Below, in pieces: positions 7,730-13,817 of a DNA stretch of 40,422 nt. The DNA lies in the NCBI GenBank assembly GCA_934555895.1, contig CAKTFH010000021.1, positions 1-40,422 on the forward strand. Direction: 5' to 3'. This DNA comes from an uncultured Muribaculaceae bacterium. GTDB taxonomy: Bacteria; Bacteroidota; Bacteroidia; Bacteroidales; Muribaculaceae. Each line of letters begins with the position of its first letter. Position 1 is the first letter of the stretch. Both the position numbers and the translations under genes were made by a program. The notes under the pieces are model-generated. The model ran no database searches. It saw only the letters and a list, made by a program, of their open reading frames with translations, and was not told the origin of the DNA.

Positions 7730-8467
7730 ATGAACAACTACAACAACAACCCCTGGGGAGGCAACAATTCCTGGGGCAACGACTCGATTGCTTTGGAAAA
7801 CAAAGTGTCGGCAGTGATGAAAAGCGTGTACCTGAAGATGTTTCTCGGGCTGCTCGTCACCGCTCTCACCGCATGGCTGGTGGCCTCTACCGCTACCTCC
7901 GACCAGAGCCTGCTCTATCAGATAGCCGCCAATTCGTGGATTTATTGGGGACTCGCCATCGTTGAGATTGGCCTGGTGCTGTGGATTTCGGCCCGTCTGC
8001 AGAAGATGAGTTCGGGCATGGCCACAGGCCTGTTTTTCCTCTTCGCGGTGGTCAACGGCCTCACGCTGTCGCTCATATTTGTGGTCTACACCATGTCGTC
8101 GATAGCCAAGACCTTCTTCATCACCGCCGGAGTGTTTGGCGCGATGAGCGTCTACGGCTATTTCACCACACGCTCGCTCGCCAAGATAGGCTCCTATCTC
8201 TACATGGCCCTCTTCGGTCTGCTTATCCTGATGGTGGTGAACATCTTCACCCATAGCTCCACCCTCGACTGGATTGTGAGCTGCGTAGGAGTGCTCCTTT
8301 TTATCGGCCTCACCGCCTGGGACACCCAGCAGATACGCCAGATGGCCGAGATGAATCCCTCGATGGCCGACGGCCGCCTCGCCACCCTCGGCGCCCTGAC
8401 GCTCTACCTCGACTTCATCAACCTCTTCATCTACCTCCTCCGCTTCTTCGGCAACAGCAATGATTGA
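7730..8467 (+). CDS. Bax inhibitor-1 / YccA family membrane protein
   Basis: A 245-aa inner-membrane protein with about seven transmembrane helices after an Asn/Gly-rich cytoplasmic N-terminus (residues 1-20). It has the UPF0005/BI-1 pattern: a first helix near 40-58, a hinge segment T-F-F-I-T-A-G-V-F-G-A-M-S around residue 125, and the signature stretch F-I-G-L-T-A-W-D-T-Q-Q-I near 195, followed by the Y-L-D-F-I-N-L-F helix. Bacterial members are calcium-leak channels or partners of the FtsH protease; which applies here is unknown. It lies 69 bp after argS in the same direction with no strong promoter visible, so read-through from argS is possible. Confidence 0.93.
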   Translation: MNNYNNNPWGGNNSWGNDSIALENKVSAVMKSVYLKMFLGLLVTALTAWLVASTATSDQSLLYQIAANSWIYWGLAIVEIGLVLWISARLQKMSSGMATGLFFLFAVVNGLTLSLIFVVYTMSSIAKTFFITAGVFGAMSVYGYFTTRSLAKIGSYLYMALFGLLILMVVNIFTHSSTLDWIVSCVGVLLFIGLTAWDTQQIRQMAEMNPSMADGRLATLGALTLYLDFINLFIYLLRFFGNSND

Positions 8468-8702
8468 GAGTGTGTTTGAATTTAAATGATTTTATCTCAA
8501 AGAGGAATTTTTGAGTGATTTTGACAATTTGAAGAGGGAGCGATGCGGGCATCGTGACCGATGAAAGAGGGCAAAAGCGCCAAAAATTACCTTTCTGATG
8601 AAATCAAGAATCAATGTTTTTTCTTTAATAAGTTAAATTCGGTTTAAATCCCAAAACACTCCGACACCCTTCGGGCCGTGCGCCCGTCTTTGAATAACCC
8701 AT

Positions 8703-8744
8703 ATCGGCGGCATGTCAAATCCAGAAATTTGATGTGCCGCCGAT
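8703..8744. repeat. Large hairpin, copy 1 of a two-copy element
   Basis: An 18-bp stem (8703-8720 with 8727-8744) encloses a 6-nt loop CCAGAA. The only imperfections are two adjacent positions that form G-U wobbles in RNA. Nearly the same sequence occurs at 11072-11107 with loop CCGGAA. There is no T-run after this copy, so it is not a simple terminator. Confidence 0.85.
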
Positions 8745-8753
8745 GTTATATAT

Positions 8754-8768
8754 ACTCGAATTTCGAGT
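8754..8768. promoter_or_regulatory. 15-nt palindrome, possible operator
   Basis: A perfect palindrome with 7-bp arms (ACTCGAA and TTCGAGT) around one base lies 78 bp upstream of the -33 box of the protease promoter. The position and symmetry fit a dimeric regulator site, but no regulator gene is nearby. Confidence 0.35.
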
Positions 8769-8845
8769 GAAAATTCGGGCGTATTGGCTTAGAATACAGC
8801 AAATAATCGACACTGGGTTAAATAGAGTTAAAATTTATTTCAAAT

Positions 8846-8877
8846 TTTGAAATATGAATTAAAAAAGAGTATATTTG
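8846..8877 (+). promoter_or_regulatory. Promoter of the C10 protease gene
   Basis: TTTG (8846-8849), a 20-bp spacer and TATATTTG (8870-8877) form an essentially perfect Bacteroidota promoter. It predicts a short leader of about 25 nt before the GTG at 8908. Strong expression of the island is expected unless repressed. Confidence 0.75.
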
Positions 8878-8907
8878 CCGCACCTCCTTAAATCAATTCA
8901 TTTTATC

Positions 8908-10215
8908 GTGAAAATCAGAAACTTATTGTTCGCTGCGGCAACTCTGCTGCTTGGCAGCTGCTCCACCGAGGAGCCGCTACAGGCGTCAAGTGACAATCCT
9001 GTTGCCGGCTATGGCGATGCCAGATTGAGGACCCCCGAGGAAATACTTGGGCTTGCTTCTGATGCGATAAATATCCTTTCGCCTCAGGGAGGCGGTGAAA
9101 ATCTTGGCCGTGGATTGGGAAGGTCTGTTGATTACAAGTCGCAACTGATTCCGATTGGAGCTACAAAATCACGTTCCGGAGTGAGCGAGCCGCTGATGTA
9201 TGCGGTCAATTACACCGACGACAATGGATATGCTCTAATTTCCGCTCACCGTAATGCGCCTGATGTTCTTGCGGTAACTGAACGGGGAAATTTCGATGCG
9301 CAGGAAACATCTCAAATCGAAGGTCTGCAATTATGGCTGGATGATATGATGCAGTATCTGGAAGAGGCCGCCTCTGTTGAATCTCCATATGATGCACTCT
9401 CTTCCGAAACTTTGGTTAAAACGGTTGTAGATACGATCTGGATGAAGAATGTAGCTCCGAGAGTAAAAGTCTTGTGGGGACAGAGGGATGATAAAACATA
9501 TCCAGGTGCCTGCGAAGGAGCTTATGCTCCAAATGGTATAGCCGGGTGTAGCCCCGTAGCGATAGGCATGGTGATGTCATATCTGGAAATGCCTGCACAA
9601 CTTAATCTAACATGGCGTAAAGATGGTTCAAAAATTCAACTTAAATGGAATGAATTGAAAAAATATCTTTCGACGGATGATAATCCACCTAAAATAAATC
9701 CAGAACCTTCTGAACAGAATAAAAATTACAACATAAGGGGAAATATATCTCAGCTATTAAGAGAAATAGGGCATAGAGAAAATGCCGACTACCATTCAGA
9801 AGGCACAGCTGTTTCGAGCTCGAAAACATTTGAAGTCGTGAGAAATTTATCATTGACATCCAGCAATGGTTGGGAAAAAGGAGCAGGTCTGCAAGCATAT
9901 GAAATGATGTTCTATAACAGTGATGGAATTCTTATAATGAGAGGCGAGGATCCTAATATGACGGCTGGTCATCAGTGGATTTGTGATGGTGTTCAATCAT
10001 TTTCGGTTCATCGAAGTGTTTATGAAAGTGAAGACGATGGTAAAAATTGGGACCTTATAATAGAACATTCAGAGTCTGAATCATGTATGATTCATCAAAA
10101 TTGGGGATGGCATGGGAATGGTAATGGGTATTATCTATACAATGTCACGACTCCATATGTGGCAGATAGTATAGATTTTACAAATTCAAGGGAAATTCTA
10201 AGAATTCTTAGATGA
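8908..10215 (+). CDS. Lipoprotein C10-family (streptopain-like) cysteine protease
   Basis: A 435-aa secreted papain-fold protease of MEROPS family C10, like SpeB of Streptococcus and Bfp proteases of Bacteroides. A lipoprotein signal (residues 1-18, lipobox L-L-G-S-C, Cys18) suggests outer-membrane anchoring. A Spi-type propeptide spans about 85-160 with the segment Y-A-L-I-S-A-H-R-N-A-P-D-V-L-A. Catalytic Cys214 lies in G-C-S-P-V-A-I-G-M-V-M-S-Y and catalytic His355 in A-G-H-Q-W-I-C-D-G. The conserved N398-W-G-W401 near the end is followed by G-N-G-Y-Y. All key residues are present, so it should be active after propeptide removal. GTG at 8908 is taken as start because it opens the signal peptide; a TTG at 8875 sits inside the promoter's -7 box. 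Its stop overlaps the next gene by 4 bp. The gene is AT-richer than the flanking core, which fits transfer. Confidence 0.9.
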   Translation: MKIRNLLFAAATLLLGSCSTEEPLQASSDNPVAGYGDARLRTPEEILGLASDAINILSPQGGGENLGRGLGRSVDYKSQLIPIGATKSRSGVSEPLMYAVNYTDDNGYALISAHRNAPDVLAVTERGNFDAQETSQIEGLQLWLDDMMQYLEEAASVESPYDALSSETLVKTVVDTIWMKNVAPRVKVLWGQRDDKTYPGACEGAYAPNGIAGCSPVAIGMVMSYLEMPAQLNLTWRKDGSKIQLKWNELKKYLSTDDNPPKINPEPSEQNKNYNIRGNISQLLREIGHRENADYHSEGTAVSSSKTFEVVRNLSLTSSNGWEKGAGLQAYEMMFYNSDGILIMRGEDPNMTAGHQWICDGVQSFSVHRSVYESEDDGKNWDLIIEHSESESCMIHQNWGWHGNGNGYYLYNVTTPYVADSIDFTNSREILRILR

Positions 10216-11054
10216 AAAATTTATGTGTCATACTACCATTTGCGATTTTCTTTAGTTTAAGTAGTAATGCTTCAAAGGTATTATTGCAAGATGAAAGCGT
10301 GATATCAAACGCCATGTTGTCAAATGACGGTAATTCCAAAGACGGTTCGGAAGTAATAAAAGACAGCGGCTCCTTTACAAATGCCAAATCGGACCATCTT
10401 TTCAAATATACCGACCCCAACATCAATGTTTCGGCCGACGGGACCACTTTGGTGCTTCCCTATGAGCCGGTGAATGCGATATCTTTTCATTACTTGATTT
10501 GTAAGGACATGCTCGCAACTTACGGTGACTATGCTGTCCAGTATACATACGATAATGAATGGTACCTTTATGGAATAAATAAACTGGCCTTTTATGAAAT
10601 TCTATGTAAAGAAGTCCTTACAAAGCTTGGATATGATGTGGGTTATCCGACGAAATGTTCAGATTGGAGAAACAATGAAATCAGGGGTATAAAGAAGAAG
10701 CTTCATTATTATTTCAAGCCTGTGAGAAATCTGGCTTGCTTTTCTCCGTATGATGTTGCGGGTGTGAATCTTTCTAACCCAATTGAGGTAAAAAATTTTG
10801 TTATGGATAATATACGTTGTGTCGATCGTGGCATTGGTATTCAAGAAAATACTACATCTATTGAGATAAAGGCCGGGAGAGACGACTGGGTAATAGCCAC
10901 TATTGACCGGAAGAAATATATCTTGACATTTCAGATAAAACCCAATAAGACGGGTAAAACTCGGTGCTTCACATTCGTAATGGGTGGCGTATATCATATT
11001 CCGCCTTCTTCGTTTATAGACAACGGTGTGATAGTGCATCAGGCTGCCCGCTGA
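10212..11054 (+). CDS. Exported protein of unknown family, paralog A, coupled to the C10 protease
   Basis: A 280-aa protein with a Sec signal peptide (hydrophobic 4-16, likely cleavage after S-S-N-A near 20). The mature part has six cysteines and shares about two thirds of its residues with paralog B (11154-11984). I do not recognise the family. The first strand-like segment (I-N-V-S-A-D-G-T-T-L-V-L-P-Y) and the C-terminal end (D-W-x-x-A-T-I-D-R-K, N-K-T-G-K-x-R-C, G-V-I-V-H-Q) resemble the first and last strands of BACON-type beta-sandwich domains, with about 130 extra residues between. It starts inside the protease stop codon (ATGA), so the two are made together. By analogy with C10 protease/inhibitor pairs in Bacteroides and streptococci it could be an inhibitor, chaperone or substrate; that is inference. 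Confidence 0.85.
   Translation: MKNLCVILPFAIFFSLSSNASKVLLQDESVISNAMLSNDGNSKDGSEVIKDSGSFTNAKSDHLFKYTDPNINVSADGTTLVLPYEPVNAISFHYLICKDMLATYGDYAVQYTYDNEWYLYGINKLAFYEILCKEVLTKLGYDVGYPTKCSDWRNNEIRGIKKKLHYYFKPVRNLACFSPYDVAGVNLSNPIEVKNFVMDNIRCVDRGIGIQENTTSIEIKAGRDDWVIATIDRKKYILTFQIKPNKTGKTRCFTFVMGGVYHIPPSSFIDNGVIVHQAAR
10355..10472 (+). repeat. 118-bp perfectly repeated segment, copy in paralog A
   Basis: Identical base for base with 11285-11402, exactly 930 bp away. It encodes the start of the mature domain (from D-S-G-S-F-T-N-A-K through to L-P-Y-E-P-V). Flanking sequence in the two genes has diverged at many silent and coding positions, so the block looks like recent gene conversion. Confidence 0.95.
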
Positions 11055-11071
11055 ACTGACGGTATAAAATA

Positions 11072-11107
11072 GGCGGCATGTCAAATCCGGAAATTTGATG
11101 TGCCGCC
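11072..11107. repeat. Large hairpin, copy 2, between the paralogs
   Basis: A 15-bp stem (11072-11086 with 11093-11107) encloses loop CCGGAA. It is the same element as 8703-8744 with one loop change and shorter base pairing at the foot. Here the downstream arm is followed by GATGTTTTTC, so it may act as a partial terminator that lowers expression of paralog B relative to the protease and paralog A. No promoter box is visible between this hairpin and the next ATG. Confidence 0.85.
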
Positions 11108-11153
11108 GATGTTTTTCTCCTCAGTGTAAATCATCAAATAACATGATACGCTT

Positions 11154-11984
11154 ATGAAGGCAGGAATCCTGTTGCCTTTCGCTTTGGCGCTGCTGTTGCC
11201 CGGAAACGGCGCGGCAAAGGAGTTGTCGCAAGGTGTGTCACCTGATTGTGCGGTGTCACATGAAGTCAAAGATGGTTCGGAAGAAATAAAAGACAGCGGC
11301 TCCTTTACAAATGCCAAATCGGACCATCTTTTCAAATATACCGACCCCAACATCAATGTTTCGGCCGACGGGACCACTTTGGTGCTTCCCTATGAGCCGG
11401 TGGATGTAATAATGTTTCACTATCTGATTTGCAAGGATATGCTTGCAACTTACGGTGACTACGCTGTAAGGTACAGATATGATGACGAGTGGTATCATTA
11501 TGGAATAAATAAAAGGATGTTTTTCACGCTGCTTTGTAAGGATGTTCTCACACAGTTGGGATATGATGTGAAATCTCATACTGACCGTTTCGACTGGAGA
11601 AACAATGAGACCAGAGGTATAAAGAAGAAACTCCATTATTATTTCGAGCCTATTACCAATCTGGCTTGTTTCTCGCCGGGTGATGTTGTGGGAGTGGATA
11701 TATCCAAGGAAGTGGTGGTGAAAAATTATATTATGGACAATGTGCGGTGTGCCGATTACCTTATTGGTCTTCGGAGCAAAACTACCTCTCTGGAGATGAA
11801 GGCCGGGAAGGACGACTGGGTAACGGCCACTATTGACCGGAAGGTATATACTGTGGCATTTCAGATAAAACCCAATAAGACGGGTAAGCCGCGCTGTTTC
11901 ACTTTCGCTATGGGCGGGTACTACCATACCCCTCCCTCTTCGTTTCTCGACAACGGTGTGATAGTGCATCAGGCAGCCCGTTGA
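11154..11984 (+). CDS. Exported protein of unknown family, paralog B
   Basis: A 276-aa tandem paralog of the preceding gene. It has its own signal peptide (hydrophobic 4-15, cleavage near G-N-G-A-A-K) with different sequence, five cysteines in the mature part, the same lysine-rich centre (R-G-I-K-K-K-L-H-Y-Y-F) and the same C-terminal BACON-like ending (N-G-V-I-V-H-Q-A-A-R). Paralog A's T-K-C-S-D cysteine is replaced by T-D-R-F-D. The gene follows the hairpin at 11072-11107 by 46 bp and has no separate promoter box, so it is probably read from the protease promoter through or past that hairpin. A terminator follows. Function is unknown; the pair may bind two targets or two forms of the neighbouring protease. 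Confidence 0.85.
   Translation: MKAGILLPFALALLLPGNGAAKELSQGVSPDCAVSHEVKDGSEEIKDSGSFTNAKSDHLFKYTDPNINVSADGTTLVLPYEPVDVIMFHYLICKDMLATYGDYAVRYRYDDEWYHYGINKRMFFTLLCKDVLTQLGYDVKSHTDRFDWRNNETRGIKKKLHYYFEPITNLACFSPGDVVGVDISKEVVVKNYIMDNVRCADYLIGLRSKTTSLEMKAGKDDWVTATIDRKVYTVAFQIKPNKTGKPRCFTFAMGGYYHTPPSSFLDNGVIVHQAAR
11285..11402 (+). repeat. 118-bp perfectly repeated segment, copy in paralog B
   Basis: Second copy of the block at 10355-10472, without a mismatch. It ends at the codon after P-V, where the two genes diverge at once (AATGCG versus GATGTA). Confidence 0.95.
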
Positions 11985-12012
11985 ACTGACAAGAAATAAA
12001 TGAAATAACATA

Positions 12013-12058
12013 CGCGATGGCATCGCCGGAATGGGCATGCCATCGCGTTTGTTGTTTT
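12013..12058 (+). terminator. Terminator of the protease island
   Basis: A perfect 10-bp stem CGCGATGGCA/TGCCATCGCG (12013-12022 with 12038-12047) is followed by TTTGTTGTTTT. It closes the rightward island before the convergent GH109 gene. Confidence 0.8.
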
Positions 12059-12085
12059 CTCATATCTGCTGGGGAGATGAGGGGT

Positions 12086-13717
12086 TCAGCGGTTGACTTC
12101 AGTGGCACGGTCGGCGGCGGTGCGGGCCTTGCGGTAGGCTTTGGCGGCACGGGCGCGCTCGCGGGGAGTGGAGGCGTGGCACCAGGCGTCGTAGAGGGGC
12201 CAGAGCTGATGGGCGGCGGTGGCTTTGCGGCGGGCGGTGGTGTAGGCGCGTGCGGCGGCTTCGGAGGCTGCCTCCTCAGCGGCGGGTGCATATGCGTGGG
12301 AGTAACCTTGGCGGTCGGTCCAGTGGCCGCGGGTGAAGTCGGGGAACTCCACTGGAGCGCTGTTGTGATCCATCGATAAGGCTCCGAGCTCGCCTAGCGA
12401 GCACCATTCGGCCAGATCGTAGACATCCATGTCGAGGGGCAAGCCGTTGCGCAGGCAGTAGACGAGGCGTGAATCCATCATGAAGTCCATGCCTCCGTGG
12501 CCCATCTCCCGACCGAGCTCGCCGTAGCGGGTGATGATGGGGTGGCGGTAGCGGGCCACGAGCGAGTCGTATTCGGCCTGCGGGAGGAATGTGTGGTAGC
12601 TGATGTCGGCCGACACCGGCTCAACTCCGGCGGCACGCAGCTGCTCGGCGCTGAGCGAGATTTTTTCTTCGGGATATTTGGTAGCGTAGCCCTTGGTGCC
12701 GGTGAGTTTGAAAAGGCGGTTGTAAGGCTGCGGATTCATCACGTTGTGTTGTATCTCCACCACTTTGCCGTTGGCGGTGCGCATGAGGGTGGTGGTGTGG
12801 TCGCCGTTTCTGAACTTAGCAGCAGGCTTACCGGTGATGCCGCTCACATACTCCGGGCCGTGCACCGGCTTGGTGTCCATGGCCACGAGGGTGGTGAATC
12901 GGTCGCCGCGGTGTATGTCCATGCACTGTGCCACGGGGCCGAGGCCGTGGGTGGCGTAGAGGTCGCCTCGGTTCTCCATGTTGTATTTCATGCGCCATCC
13001 GAGGCCGTCGGGGTCGGCGGCGGTGTTTTTCCAGTATTCATTCCAGTAGGGGTCGAGGTCGTGGATGTAGGCGCCTTCGGCGCGCAGGATTTCGCCGAAC
13101 ACTCCGGCCTGCTTCATGGCCATGGCGTTGAGCTCGTAGTAGTCGTAGCAGCAGTTCTCCAGTATCATGCAGTGGAGGCGTGTGCGCTCGGCCAGGTCGA
13201 TGAGCGCCCAGCATTGCGAGAGGTTCATGGCCGACGGCACCTCCACGGCGGTGTGCTTGCCGTGGGTGAGGGCCTCATATGCCACGGGGAAGTGGTGCTC
13301 CCAGTCGGTGGCCACATATACGATGTCGATATCGGGGCGTGCGCATAGCTCCTTGTAGCCGGATGGGCCGAAGTAGATGTCGGCCGGCGGCAGTCCGGCC
13401 TGACGCAGAATCTCCTGCGGGGCTGCGGCATGCACCGAGTCGTGGTCGCACAGCGCCACGATTTCCACTCCGGGGATGTGTGCCCAGCGGTTCACGGCTC
13501 CGGGGCCTCGCATGCCGAGCCCTACGAAGCCTACGCGTACCACGGGGAGCGGCTTGGCCGCCATGCCCACGGCATGCTGCTGCGAAGGTGCACGCACGGG
13601 TGTTTCGGTAACTATGGTGCCCTGTTCGAAATGCCAGGGTGTGGAGAGCGACTGTGCCCGTGCTCCGAAAATGACGGCCGATACGCACAGAAGCGTTGCT
13701 ATAAGCTGGGTTCTCAT
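12086..13717 (-). CDS. Exported Gfo/Idh/MocA-type glycosidase, GH109 family
   Basis: A 543-aa secreted NAD-dependent hydrolase. It has a signal peptide (1-22, cleavage after A-R-A), a Rossmann motif V-R-V-G-F-V-G-L-G-M-R-G (about 60-71) and the catalytic-region sequence E-G-A-Y-I-H (Tyr217, His219). The conserved GHGGMDF (about 404-410) precedes R-L-V-Y-C-L-R-N-G-L-P-L-D-M-D-V-Y, which is characteristic of GH109. GH109 enzymes cleave alpha-N-acetylgalactosaminides by an NAD-assisted mechanism, often on mucin or blood-group glycans, in the periplasm. The substrate here is inferred. After the usual family end (about residue 475) there is an extra tail of roughly 65 Ala/Arg/Lys-rich residues, probably helical. 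Start at 13717 was chosen for the signal peptide. Confidence 0.9.
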   Translation of the reverse strand: MRTQLIATLLCVSAVIFGARAQSLSTPWHFEQGTIVTETPVRAPSQQHAVGMAAKPLPVVRVGFVGLGMRGPGAVNRWAHIPGVEIVALCDHDSVHAAAPQEILRQAGLPPADIYFGPSGYKELCARPDIDIVYVATDWEHHFPVAYEALTHGKHTAVEVPSAMNLSQCWALIDLAERTRLHCMILENCCYDYYELNAMAMKQAGVFGEILRAEGAYIHDLDPYWNEYWKNTAADPDGLGWRMKYNMENRGDLYATHGLGPVAQCMDIHRGDRFTTLVAMDTKPVHGPEYVSGITGKPAAKFRNGDHTTTLMRTANGKVVEIQHNVMNPQPYNRLFKLTGTKGYATKYPEEKISLSAEQLRAAGVEPVSADISYHTFLPQAEYDSLVARYRHPIITRYGELGREMGHGGMDFMMDSRLVYCLRNGLPLDMDVYDLAEWCSLGELGALSMDHNSAPVEFPDFTRGHWTDRQGYSHAYAPAAEEAASEAAARAYTTARRKATAAHQLWPLYDAWCHASTPRERARAAKAYRKARTAADRATEVNR

Positions 13718-13756
13718 GGTGTGAATGATTGGAATATAAAAGCCAGTTGTGTGGAT

Positions 13757-13800
13757 AAAAAACAAGCGGGGCCGGAGCCACACAGCGGCTTCGGCCCCGC
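13757..13800 (-). terminator. Terminator of the pyruvate oxidoreductase gene
   Basis: Read leftward, a 13-bp GC-rich stem (13800-13788 with 13778-13766, one G-U pair) is followed by TTGTTTTTT. It lies 17 bp past the stop of the PFOR gene. Confidence 0.85.
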
Positions 13801-13817
13801 GTCGGGAAATCTATGCT

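Larger units (their letters stand above)
8468..8907. other. 440-bp noncoding lead into the protease island
   Basis: No credible gene is seen. The left part (8480-8640) is a purine-rich stretch with small hairpins, such as an inverted repeat CTCAAA/TTTGAG at 8496-8515 and CGATG/CATCG at 8541-8554. It looks like a decayed mobile or repeat element. A weak hairpin CGGGC/GCCCG followed by TCTTT (8672-8690) could end the Bax-inhibitor transcript. The right part holds the large hairpin 8703-8744, a 15-nt palindrome at 8754-8768 and a strong promoter at 8846-8877. Base composition shifts here from GC-rich to AT-rich. Confidence 0.6.

Noticed and set aside
8672..8690. Short GC hairpin with TCTTT as the terminator of the Bax-inhibitor gene
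   Set aside because: Only a 5-bp stem and a weak T-run; kept only as a remark on the intergenic region.
11143..11157. Four-codon frame overlapping the start of paralog B as a coupling peptide
   Set aside because: Too short to distinguish from chance; no ribosome binding signal.
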